From: Basidiobolus heterosporus B8920
Taxonomy: Eukaryota > Basidiobolomycota > Basidiobolomycetes > Basidiobolales > Basidiobolaceae
Assembly (NCBI GenBank): GCA_000697455.1
Contig: JNET01030744.1
Coordinates: 1-12,081, forward strand
Length of the DNA: 12,081 nucleotides
Direction of reading: 5' to 3'
Made by a program: the position numbers and the translations under genes. Positions within the stretch are counted from its first letter, which is position 1, and every line of letters begins with the position of its first letter. Below, piece after piece: positions 1 to 8,605 of this stretch. The notes below the pieces were generated by a model. It was not told where the DNA came from. It ran no database searches and was given only the letters and a program-made list of their open reading frames with translations.

Positions 1-659
1 ACTTCCTTCTGTATATCGGTCAGTGATAGGAAATCAAACTAGCGTGAATATTATTCAAAATACCATCAGACCAACCACGCACAAATATCTCAGGGACTCG
101 GTATGTTGGTGAGTAGAGTAGATTGTATTCTAGATTCCATAGGTGTTTCTTTCTCTCACCAATATCTATTAAATAACATATATTAGTGCTGTTAGTTGGC
201 TCAATAGATTATGTTTTTCACAATACCAAACCGACTGGAATCATCTTCCTCTAATTCTGTCTCGGAAAAGTCAGATGCTTCTTGAATGACTGTATCGCAA
301 GAAGTGGTCAAAACTTTTCGATGTTCCAAGTAACCAAACCTGACGTAGGAATTCTTATACAAAAACCAGGTTAGTGAAGTTCAACGCTCTATCACTACAA
401 TGCACATATGTTAAATAGGTTGTATCCATTGAGATGTCCTACATCCCCAAGTATTTCGCAGTTTCCTTGTCCTTAAAACTGCGTTTTACGCTTTTCTCAG
501 TTATCATACTAAGAACATAAGAAATTTGGAGAAAATAAGGGGATTTTTTGAACTCACTTTTTCTTCTTTCCATTGCCAAGAATCATTCCCAAGCTCTTTA
601 GTGCATGCCAAGAATTTCTCACAGGCGAGTTCAAACTCCTTTCTACTCAAAGTAATCAT
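1..659 (-). CDS. ATG10: Autophagy E2-like enzyme ATG10, 5' part (runs off left edge)
   Basis: ATG10 is the E2-like enzyme that passes ATG12 to ATG5 during autophagosome formation in the cytosol. I assembled five exons on the minus strand: 659-558, 471-443 (29 nt), 339-227, 165-64 and 8-1. All junctions are GT-AG and in phase, and introns are 55-103 bp. The 118 residues read from the first ATG carry the family's N-terminal helix pattern (FELACEKFL near residues 9-17, then NDSWQW at 25-30), followed by GYLEH, an acidic stretch (ETELEEDD) and the core strand motif LLYSPTYRVPEIFV near 99-112. That motif corresponds to the YxxxYSxSYQVPxL signature of ATG10/ATG3 enzymes as I remember it. The active-site cysteine lies further downstream, outside the window. 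The small second exon is the least certain part: it was chosen because it restores the phase. ATG3 is less likely, because the N-terminus lacks the ATG3 pattern. Confidence 0.83.
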
Positions 660-979
660 GCCAACCGAAGGTTATGACGTACGATTTCTAACTCAATGCT
701 AATTCGTTATTGAGCTTGTGCTAGCAAATATGGGGAATTTCGATACCCTGGTCAACGATCTATTTATTAATAACTTGAGTAAGAGTGTGTTGAACCATGA
801 TTAATTCCAGCATAAACTACCAAAAAATATTGGATTTGAGGGTTCACGAAAGTGAATGATGAAAAATACAACAAAGCGAAATGGATGATGAGCGGCTTAT
901 AAATAAATATGATGTAACGAAGTGCAGTAATATACAACTATTGTTGATTCAGTCTTTCTGTGTATACTTGTCATGCTTG
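660..979. other. Spacer between arginase 3' end and ATG10 5' end
   Basis: This 320 bp lies between the arginase stop and the ATG10 start, which share the minus strand. It should contain the arginase 3' UTR and the ATG10 promoter. It is AT-rich, and I see no open frame on either strand with coding character. Confidence 0.6.
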
Positions 980-2046
980 TCACAGAAGAGTCTCCCCAAG
1001 AGCGCAACGTGCAAGAGAACAACCAACGGTAACTGTTTGATACAAGCTAGCTTCGTCACCGAGCGCAGGGTTAACTTCTACTATATCAGTAGCGACAAGA
1101 CAACCAGTTTCATACAACGCTTCACAAATGTAGTGACCTTCACGGAATGTTAGTCCACCACGAACTGGTGTTCCCGTACTGGGAGCAACACTTGGATCAA
1201 GACCATCAACGTCAAAGCTCAAATGTATAGGACGATCAAGGTTAGGGTTGACGCACTCAAGTGCCATTTTTACTACTTGGCCAATTCCGTACTTATCAAC
1301 CTCGTGCATTGAGAAGGCTTTGATATTGTACTTTTTGAGAATCTCTTTCTCTGCAGGATCGACATCGCGTAAGCCAATGTAAACAAGACGATCGGTTGGA
1401 AGGACGGGTTTAACCCACTCAAACTCGGGGGTTTCTGGAGCTATACCAGTTACAAAAGATAAGGGACATCCATGCAAGTTTCCAGTCTCAGTGGTTTCGG
1501 GTGTGTTGATATCCTATTTTAACCAAGGCGATATGAATGAGATGGATCTACACGCGTTAAAGAGCCACAAAATAACTTACCGCATGAGCATCTACCCAGA
1601 TAACACAAGCATCAGGATAAGCGGCCAAGGTGCCAGAGACGGTGGCTATCCCAAGACTGTGATCGCCACCAAGAGTCAGAACGAACTGGCCCTTCTTGGC
1701 GTGGGACTCAACAACGTCAGCAACAGCCCTGGTGACCCGTGAAACATAACGAGGATTCTTCATGTTACCAATATCAGGATCCGATTCAGGTCGTAAATGC
1801 TCAAAGTTTCCAACTTCACCTGAGAAATCAACTCCCCAGCCAAGCTCTTTGATTTGATCGATAATTCCGAATTCCAAAAGACGAATCGGACCTTCATCAA
1901 CACCATCTTTAGGCTTAAATAAACTGGGTTAGAAGGGGAAGACTTGGAAACAGGCAGACTGAACTCTAGAGTACCTGGCCACCGCTGAAAGGAACCGGGA
2001 CGACAGCAACAGTCTGGGTCTTGGAAACAAATTTATTCGAAACCAT
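980..2046 (-). CDS. CAR1: Arginase
   Basis: Arginase hydrolyses arginine to ornithine and urea using a binuclear manganese centre, the first step of arginine catabolism. Three exons read on the minus strand: 2046-1975, 1913-1581 and 1513-980, with introns of 61 and 67 bp. The product is 312 aa, a normal length. Exon 1 encodes an MVSNKF start and ends at FSGGQ. Exon 2 continues with PKDGVDEGPIRLLEFG. Metal ligands are visible: His109 in GGDHS, Asp132/His134/Asp136 in DAHAD (split by intron 2 just before the last Asp), and Asp236/Asp238 in SFDVDGLDP. The substrate-binding segment NTPETTETGNLHG is intact. Agmatinase and formiminoglutamase are less likely, given the GVDEGP and TPETTETGNLHG stretches. 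The gene is followed head-to-tail by ATG10 and faces ARL1 across a long spacer with GATA-like motifs. Confidence 0.98.
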
Positions 2047-2280
2047 CTGAGGGAAATGTATGGAAGAAAGAGTGAAAAAAAACCTCCGAATTGTTTCAAC
2101 ACTGGCTCGTTGCTTTTAAGTGAAAACCATGGAGTTATATATCTATACCTGGTAGTTCTTTGGAACCAATAATAGTAATGTATCTTAAGCCCTTAGATAC
2201 CACATAAAGAAATCCACTGCAAAATTTTAGTCTACAAGATCCAATTAGATTTGATATGGAACTCAGGGCATACATGTAAG

Positions 2281-2581
2281 CTATCATCTAGTGAGTGGGC
2301 ATTATTATCAGATTTACCCTAACTGGCAGCTTCCAGGTGGCCATAAAAGGCACTGTGCTAAAATCCTACCCAATTTAGAATCACCACTAAATTCCTTCGA
2401 GAATGACCCATCGTTTTAAAGTTTTACATTCTGACCGCTCAGAACCTGATGATTCATCCAGATGGTCGGGTGGTAAGAAGAAAATTCTCCCACGAAGTTC
2501 CCAGAAATTCTCTCATGATTGGACAGTTCTCCCGGTCTTTAATTGGTCTGATGATAGACCAATGGTGATCGCCAGTGATAA
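2281..2581. promoter_or_regulatory. Candidate GATA-factor sites upstream of arginase
   Basis: Four HGATAR hexamers (the site bound by AreA/Nit2/Gln3-type GATA factors) lie 235-535 bp upstream of the arginase ATG: TGATAG on minus at 2281-2286, TGATAA on minus at 2305-2310, TGATAG on plus at 2552-2557 and TGATAA on plus at 2576-2581. About one would be expected by chance in 300 bp counting both strands. Arginase is a classic nitrogen-regulated gene in fungi, so control by nitrogen supply is plausible but inferred. Confidence 0.35.
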
Positions 2582-2586
2582 CCATT
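2542..2586. repeat. Two overlapping inverted repeats with inverted CCAAT boxes
   Basis: The first has 8-bp perfect arms, ATTGGTCT (2542-2549) and AGACCAAT (2556-2563), with a 6-nt loop. The second shares its last three bases: AATGGT (2561-2566) pairs with ACCATT (2581-2586), then after one mismatch ATC (2568-2570) pairs with GAT (2577-2579). Each arm of the first contains a CCAAT box in opposite orientation, and a third ATTGG lies at 2518-2522. This could be a CCAAT-binding-complex element or a structured RNA. Chance cannot be excluded. Confidence 0.45.
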
Positions 2587-3747
2587 TTGGATAGAAAGTT
2601 GCGTTAACCAGATGCAGTTGTAGTCAGATGTGGTTTAGTTAAACCTTTACCGAGAATAAACGAGCAGGTTATGAATTGTTTTTATCAATCGGAAACAGTA
2701 ATTTAATGATCATACATTAGCAGCTCTCACATGATAGTGAGTTTCAAAGGACACTATTTGGATCGGGTTTAGGAAATTCTAAACTAGGGGAAGAGCTGAC
2801 AAATGGTCAGCGAAAGTAGGCAAGTGGTGTGAATTAGTAATCAGTGGTGTAAGCAATCAAAAGCGTGGTACGTTATTTCAATCTGCTCATATTGGTCTAT
2901 TTCTGTGCCTGGCATTTTGTAGTAACCTAATACCAGTAACGCTTGCTCAGAATTTCCCCCTTTAGTCACTACTGGCCTGCTTCGTTAGCTTCTAATATGT
3001 TCGTACTAATTGACCAACTCCTGGGATCCCCATCTGATAACCTGGAATCCAAAAAGAGAAAATCGGTCTTAGCTATCATATGGAGCTTTCAATATAGAGC
3101 TTGTACTACTTACTATTAATACCTGGTTCATTGATCTAAAGGACATTGACGTAGTGCTCGTTTCATCCGGTAGAATACTGATAGAATTTACTAGATAGTA
3201 TCTATTCTGGCTGTTACAAGTAGAAATTAGGTGAGTAAATGCTGAGTAAATAGAACTTGCTATCACAGTCGATGATTTTGTTGGCAAATGCAATTATTAA
3301 GTTTATTTTCGTTGATGAGATTGATTTAAGCAACTTTACAACAAACTGAGATTACTGTCATACCAATTAACTATATTCCTAGAGGTCAGAAGTTACAACA
3401 ATCATTTACAATCTCCCAATTGAGTTCGATTTCGTCAAGCTTGGAATGGTGACATAATGAATCTACTTAGACGCTTTCAACCATCATAATCTTTAACCCC
3501 CTTTTATTACACACTTCTATCAAGCTTAAAACACATAGCATTTATACCATACATCCCTTTTGTGTATTGTTACAAGGTCAGCTTTTCCTACTCATTTTAT
3601 ACTACATAACCATTTGTAAATTATACTTCTCTTTTTGGTCGCTGAGCAGCTTTCGAGGTTAACCTTACATGTAATATATTGTAGATCCTTCTTTATCGCT
3701 CGAGTTTTTTTTTGATAATTTGAGAGCGTTCACAATTAATTCTGGAA

Positions 3748-4887
3748 ATGGGTACTATTAAACTCTATATTTCTTGGGAGTTTATAAATATTCTTTACTT
3801 TACCTGACTCATCATGTTCTTACGTATTGACTTTAGGCCAAGTTTTCACTAAATTATTCTCTCGACTTTGGGGCGAAAAGGATGTTCGAATTCTTATTCT
3901 TGGTTTAGATGGAGCTGGTAAAACCACCATTCTTTATCAGCTTCAGGTAATCTCTACTTTTCTTGTTGCTTTTTTTTTTGAATACATCTAGAACAAATTT
4001 ACTCGTCATAGATAGGTGAAGTAGTTGCCACCATTCCTAGTAAGTAATATTTGAGAAGGAGAGATTGGCTTGAAAGTACGCTAGCTGAATATAAATTCCC
4101 GTCTCTTCCTGCAAAAAATAGCGATCGGATTTAACGTGGAAACTGTGACATATAAAAACATCAAACTACAAGGTTGGTCTAACGAAACTGTAGTAGCCTC
4201 TTTGTTCTGATTACTAATCGGTCTTTGAATTAATGCCTTTAGTTTGGGATCTTGGAGGTCAGTTTAATACTTATTCTCAAATACGAGATGATTTCAGTCT
4301 AACCATTGTACCATGAAATGTTTTATTGAATGTCTCTCTTTAGGTCAAACAAGCATCAGGTAGTAGACAAGATAGTTTATTATGGTTTCGTAGGGAAAGT
4401 TTCGATGATATGTTTATCTAAAGAGTTTCTATGTAGACCTTACTGGCGTTGTTACTATGCTAATACTGATGCGGTAATATATGTTGTGGACAGTTGCGAT
4501 AAAGATCGCATTGGCACTTCACGTGAGGAACTGGTTGCCATGCTTGAGGTATTCTACGATGAGTCATTCATATCGATTCATTTTTTTTGGCTAACACTGC
4601 ATTAGGAAGAGGAGCTTCGCGACGCATCTCTGTTGGTGTTTGCGAACAAACAAGACATGCCAGGTGCTATGACACCTGCTGAGGTTTCCGAAGGATTAGG
4701 ATTAAGTTTATTACGTAATCGTCAATGGTCGATTTATAAAGCTAGCGCGATTAAAGGAGAAGGACTGACTGAGGGTTTAGATTGGTAAGTATCCTTTAGA
4801 CCCAATGCATTCTTTAGCCTACTTTCTTATATCCATTTTGCTTGAAATAGGCTAGTAAACATCATTCAAGAAGGAAATAAACAATAA
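3748..4887 (+). CDS. ARL1: ARF-like GTPase ARL1
   Basis: ARL1 is a small GTPase of the trans-Golgi network that recruits GRIP-domain golgins and helps endosome-to-Golgi traffic. Nine exons join in phase: 3748-3751, 3837-3946, 4012-4039, 4122-4172, 4243-4257, 4344-4359, 4437-4548, 4606-4784 and 4851-4887. The product is 183 aa, normal for the family. Gly2 follows the start Met and Thr6 fits the MGxxxS/T myristoylation pattern. GTP-binding motifs are complete: GLDGAGKT (24-31), the switch I Thr in PTIGFN (47-52), WDLGGQ (66-71), NKQD (126-129) and SAIKG (159-163). The stretch [20 protein letters not shown] is typical of ARL1 and unlike ARF1 (RPLWRHYFQNT). The start exon contributes only ATGG. 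Two internal exons are 15 and 16 nt, yet both are required to complete WDLGGQTSI. An AATAAA overlaps the stop codon. Confidence 0.97.
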
Positions 4888-5314
4888 AATCATGTGAAGT
4901 TGATGTTCATCCTACACTCCCCACGTACCCAACAATAGTCGGTCTCGTTGATCCCTTGTAATGGTTTCACTTGTATCTTCCGTTCAGTAGATCGTGATTC
5001 TTACATATATTCATTGACCACAAGAGAGCGATTCTGGTTTTTAAAGAATCAAAGGGATGGGAAGGTTCACCTCTATTGAATAGGAACTTGATGTTTTTAT
5101 TCATCATAGACATTCACTTTTGTAGTATTGTTAATGGAAATGATTAAATGTGTATTCGCTATAGAAATCCAAGTATAATCTTTCGTAATTGGAGGAGGGG
5201 GATTGTACTGAAAGGTGATGACTGATTTAGAGGCTTAAATGATGCGCTGATCAAGGGTGACTCGTCAGTTCGTTATTTGATTGTGGCTTAACAACGAGCA
5301 AGCCAACAATTTGT
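4888..5314. other. Convergent spacer, ARL1 / signal peptide peptidase
   Basis: Both flanking genes end here, so this 427 bp should hold two 3' UTRs facing each other. AATAAA-like signals sit at the ARL1 end. I see no further gene or strong repeat. Confidence 0.6.
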
Positions 5315-6539
5315 TTATTCCTCTTGCTTGGCTGAGGTTTCGCCCTCAGTTTCCTTAGACGCGTCCTTTTCATCAGATTCCTTCTCTACTTCGGTCTTGT
5401 ATTCAAAGAGCTTTTTGAGTTCGCCATTCTTAATGGCAAGAATTACCGGAGCCAACCCGCAGGCAGGAGAAAGATAAAGCAAAGCTGGTTGGGCGGCTTG
5501 GAAAGTATGCATGACAACAAATGTTGTTAGCAATCCAACAACATACGCAATGAAGCAAGCGTTGAAGTAAGGTGTGGGATAGTCCTTGATCTTTAGATAT
5601 TCCTTGGGGACATCCTTCTTGGCGCTGGCACGTTCCAAAGCGTTAGCATGATCGTAACGCAGACACAAAGCAACGAAGATTCCTGGAATAACAATATCCC
5701 CCAGACCGAGCATAGTGAACTTGCTGACACCTGAAGTCAACAATTCAATAATGGATCTTGGGAATGTAACCTTGATAGGAGCATCAAAGTTTACAGCGAC
5801 CGAGACCATGACTTCGGTTCCGAACACCCAGAAAATATCATAGAAAAATAGACCACCCAAAAGAATTAACCCAGTACGGAAAGAGTCCAGGTTGATCAAT
5901 CGAATAGCGCTCATAGCGAAGGCAATTCCATAAATGTTGGAGGCAATCCAATTTTTGGTGGCCACGTAGTAGATGGTTAAAAGGAAAGAACCAATAAATG
6001 CACCAATGTGGATATTAGAGAATCGCAAATGAAACAATTCTACAAATTGTCGTGTTATTTTGGTCCATGAAACAAGAAGTCGAACGTATTACTAACCTTT
6101 TGCTTGCTTGGTGAGGTGAATGTGGTATGAAGGTAACTTTAGTTTGGTTGTAGCTTTGAATATGGTAGCAGAGAAGGAGGTGACAGCGGTACAACCCATG
6201 ATGGCAAAGTAGGCGGTAATCAAATAATTGACATACTCCTTGTTTAAGAACTTGAACACCAAGTACATGGAGAATAGCGTGACGGAGCCATAGATGGGAA
6301 ACATCTTTGCATCGTCGGAAGATAGCACTTCAGCTGCTTCTTCTGTTTCTGAGTCAGATTCGTACTCATCACTCTTGGTAGTTTTCTTTTCCTATAAAGT
6401 TCAAGTTAGATAATATGCGGCTTTTCAAGCGCAGATTCTGCTGTACCTTCTTGGGCTTAGGAAGTGCACCGTAAGAGCCCAAATAAATGGGAGTTACTGC
6501 CATTAAACCTAAGGCAGCATAGGCAACGAAGATACTCAT
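5315..6539 (-). CDS. SPP: Signal peptide peptidase (presenilin-type aspartyl protease)
   Basis: This is a GxGD intramembrane aspartyl protease of the endoplasmic reticulum, which cuts remnant signal peptides and tail-anchored substrates within the bilayer. Three exons on minus, 6539-6447, 6391-6097 and 6039-5315, join in phase across introns of 55 and 57 bp to give 370 aa, normal for SPP. The first membrane segment is encoded by exon 1 (near residues 2-24). An acidic serine/glutamate-rich loop (about 32-60) follows, then a series of hydrophobic segments. The catalytic pair is visible as FFYDIFWVFG (Asp197) and LGLGDIVIPG (Asp244), and the conserved QPALLYL lies at 313-319. The C-terminal tail is highly charged, ends KQEE, and lacks the KKxx-type retrieval signal known in animal SPP. 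The loop-then-YD-then-GLGD order and short length fit SPP rather than presenilin or the longer SPPL proteins. Confidence 0.97.
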
Positions 6540-6995
6540 TACAGCAAAGTTTCAAGAGTTCGAACTGATAAATAGTCACTTTTATAGGAGAAAAGACGGA
6601 CCAAAAGCACAAGAGTGGTCTGTGGCAGACTAAAGTGTTAAAGAGCAAATGTCAAAGCCACCGAATAAAGAAAGAAAATACAACAACTAAGAACCAATCA
6701 CACACAATATAAATTTGAAAGAAATTGTACGAGGAGGGGTTGGCAGAACAATCAGAAAAGGGGTTGAGGAGCATTTTTATCCTGTAGATCGATAACACGT
6801 CAGGCCATAATATGATTTGATTGAACCCTATTTGGAGATGAGAGCCTTGACATTTATTCCATCTTCAATAATTTCATACATCAATTCATCCTTTAAACAA
6901 GTGTGTATATGCATCCATTGGAATGCGTTGGTTAAACCTTTCTTTCCAAGGAAAAGGATGATCATAGCTCCTTATTTGCAATGAAACGTATACTT
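6540..6995. other. Spacer upstream of the signal peptide peptidase
   Basis: This lies between the peptidase start and the stop of the next minus-strand gene, and should contain the peptidase promoter and that gene's 3' UTR. On the minus strand a 45-codon frame opens with ATG at 6965 and closes with TAG at 6828-6830. An overlapping frame (about 27 codons, containing DHPFPWKERF) is also open. Neither has recognisable motifs, and the only nearby intron that would join them to the upstream gene would be 29 nt, which is too short. I leave both uncalled. Confidence 0.5.
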
Positions 6996-7811
6996 TTACT
7001 TAAAACGCTTTCTTTTCACATCAAATATCATAACTTTGGTCTCATTTTCAACGAAACACAACTCGCTAGTCCCAAGAATAAATAGTAGTTGTCGAATTCT
7101 AGGAAGCCGACGTCTTTTGAAAAATGCCCTCAACGATATGTGTGATTTTTGCATGTGTGTTCCACCCTGTGAGAAGGTGTTGATCTGGAAAATATAAAGC
7201 TTTGGACAGAAAAACAAAGGTTACTTAACTAGTAAAAGCATTAACCTATGCGAGTCTATATACCTCTGCTTCTATTACACTATACAAGGCAAGGTTTCCT
7301 CGTAACGCATCCAGAGCACTGAACTGGCACAGCTTGTTTACTGTGGCCGTGTGGGATCTTTCAAGCAGAGCTGTGTTTAAATCATTGATGGTTTCCAAGT
7401 ATATTTCAGTACAGCTGGTAACGAAATTTTCAACAATAAGCAGTAGCCTTTTATCATTGAGCTGATGTACACCAGTGATATGGTGAAGACATGGGCAAAG
7501 CTGCAGCGGAAGATACACAACCTTCACATCGTGTGTTATCTGATTTAGAGGGAGGGTTGATAATGTAGAGGGGTGAGAACGTTGCGAAAATCCCAGCCAA
7601 GGTGCAGAGGCCTCGTCGTTGGCATAGAGCAAGGCGAATAGAGTAGCTACAATGACAAGGAGGGTTAACCGGAAGAGTCAAGTGACCCTGTATTGAAGAC
7701 CTAGGACCTACCACTATCATCAATTTCAGAAGAGATTATGTGACTTAATCTATTTTTCAACGGATCATTAACACTTGAAAATCGTTGGGTAATATAATCT
7801 ACGAGTACCAT
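6996..7811 (-). CDS. Unknown three-exon protein, possibly a fragment of a larger fungal protein
   Basis: I cannot name this gene. Three exons join in phase: 7811-7712, 7646-7264 and 7199-6996, with introns of 65 and 64 bp bounded by gtaggt...tag and gtatat...aag. They give 228 aa. The start is the first ATG in the frame. The frame stays open upstream to about 7890, so an earlier exon is possible. There is no signal peptide or zinc motif. The C-terminal third alternates hydrophobic strands (NLALYSVIEAELYIFQI, then TSELCFVENETKVMIFDV) in a way that suggests beta-propeller blades. From memory it resembles the CFVCGSEEVVLVD...RVFSLVTQQFRP segments of very large uncharacterised fungal proteins. 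If so, this is only a piece of such a protein and may be a truncated or decaying copy. The basic ending KRKRFK is followed at once by a stop. Confidence 0.5.
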
Positions 7812-8013
7812 ACGAAAGGTTGAAGGTAAAAGAAAGACGGTCAAAGCAACGAATCTAGAAGCCTCTGTGAACCTTTTAATCTGCAACCAAGGCTAAGCCT
7901 CTGTCTCTGACCTTATTCTTTCCTGCTGTTAAACTAGTATTTATTGGGTTTATTTATGCGATTTAGTGAGCGAAAATCTTGAAACATGTGTCTCTCAGTA
8001 ATAGTCCACAGAC

Positions 8014-8553
8014 TCAACTGAACATGATCTTTTCAACAATTCCGGAGACAGTTCCATTCATCAGGAAGAGGAAGACATAGAGTAGAGTGGAATAAACCAA
8101 ATGAGTAAAGATGTCGCTAGAGAATATAAAAGAATAATTATATCGATACGATTTACAAATACAACCAACTCAGGTCTAGCCAATGTGGGAACCAGATCTG
8201 AATCATATTGGAAATAAAGTTTTAAGATCCCAATTTGATATTTAAAAGTCATATTCATCAAGAGCATACTTTGTGTCCCAATAAAAGGATGACCAAGACA
8301 AAGCACAAGAAGTTTTTATGGTTTGACGTGTGGTGAAGAGTACCCACAAGACGGATGCTATGGTCAAAATAAAGCTTTTATCAGGATATAATATCCATAG
8401 AACTCAGATTTTCCCTCAATTCGCCCGCTTTCATTTAACAGGTACATCAAGATGAGATTCCTGGCAGAAAAATAGGAAAAACCACCAAGAAATCGATTCT
8501 CTAAATTGGGGCATTTTCATTTCACATACGCCAAGGGAATTTAATCGCCCCAT
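8014..8553 (-). CDS. Candidate small multi-exon membrane protein, unknown family
   Basis: I do not recognise the family. No single long frame exists, but five short exons join in phase through GT-AG introns: 8553-8530, 8460-8446, 8374-8270, 8197-8157 and 8116-8014, for 95 aa. Intron 1 (69 bp) has a strong pyrimidine tract before ctgccag. Introns 2 and 3 are 71 and 72 bp. Intron 4 is 40 bp with donor gtaaat, or 49 bp if the donor at 8165 is used. The product has a hydrophobic segment (NFLCFVLVILLLGHK), an aromatic link (IWFPHWLDLSW) and a second hydrophobic stretch (LVYSTLLYVFLFLMNG). This suggests two membrane spans with short ends. The 3' half is the best supported; the 15-nt second exon and the start are tentative. 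It would share a 52-bp promoter with the divergent dehydratase gene. Confidence 0.4.
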
Positions 8554-8605
8554 TGATACTTGGTCTTATTTACTTGTATTTTCTGGTACTGACTCTTGAG
8601 ACGAA
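8554..8605. promoter_or_regulatory. Very short candidate bidirectional promoter
   Basis: If the small membrane-protein model is right, only 52 bp separate its ATG from that of the divergent methylthioribulose-1-phosphate dehydratase. No TATA box is obvious in it. Promoter elements would have to overlap one or both transcripts. The call depends on the uncertain left-hand gene. Confidence 0.3.

Larger units (their letters stand above)
2047..3747. other. 1.7 kb divergent spacer, arginase / ARL1
   Basis: This gap lies between the start codons of arginase (minus) and ARL1 (plus), so it carries both promoters. I found no exon chain that resembles a known protein. Short open stretches occur on both strands at 2400-2594 and on the minus strand at 3069-3293, but they lack family motifs and splice partners. 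The stretch 2281-2586 contains GATA- and CCAAT-type motifs and two overlapping hairpins, listed separately. The part nearest ARL1 (about 3480-3747) is pyrimidine-rich, as is common just upstream of fungal genes. Confidence 0.6.

Noticed and set aside
881-1153. 90-codon plus-strand frame
   Set aside because: Most of it is the antisense of the arginase last exon, so it is a shadow frame.
2403-2594. 63-codon plus-strand open frame in the arginase-ARL1 spacer
   Set aside because: It has no family motif or flanking exon, the minus strand is equally open, and the region is dominated by inverted repeats.
2632-2645. GGTTTA/TAAACC mini-palindrome
   Set aside because: Six-base arms are expected by chance in AT-rich DNA of this length.
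3069-3293. 74-codon minus-strand open frame
   Set aside because: Low-complexity Ser/Thr-rich product with no motif, no good splice partners and no neighbouring exons.
6545-6575. tRNA B-box-like sequence (gagttcgaact)
   Set aside because: No matching A-box or cloverleaf arms at the right spacing. A similar match at 628 lies inside ATG10 exon 1.
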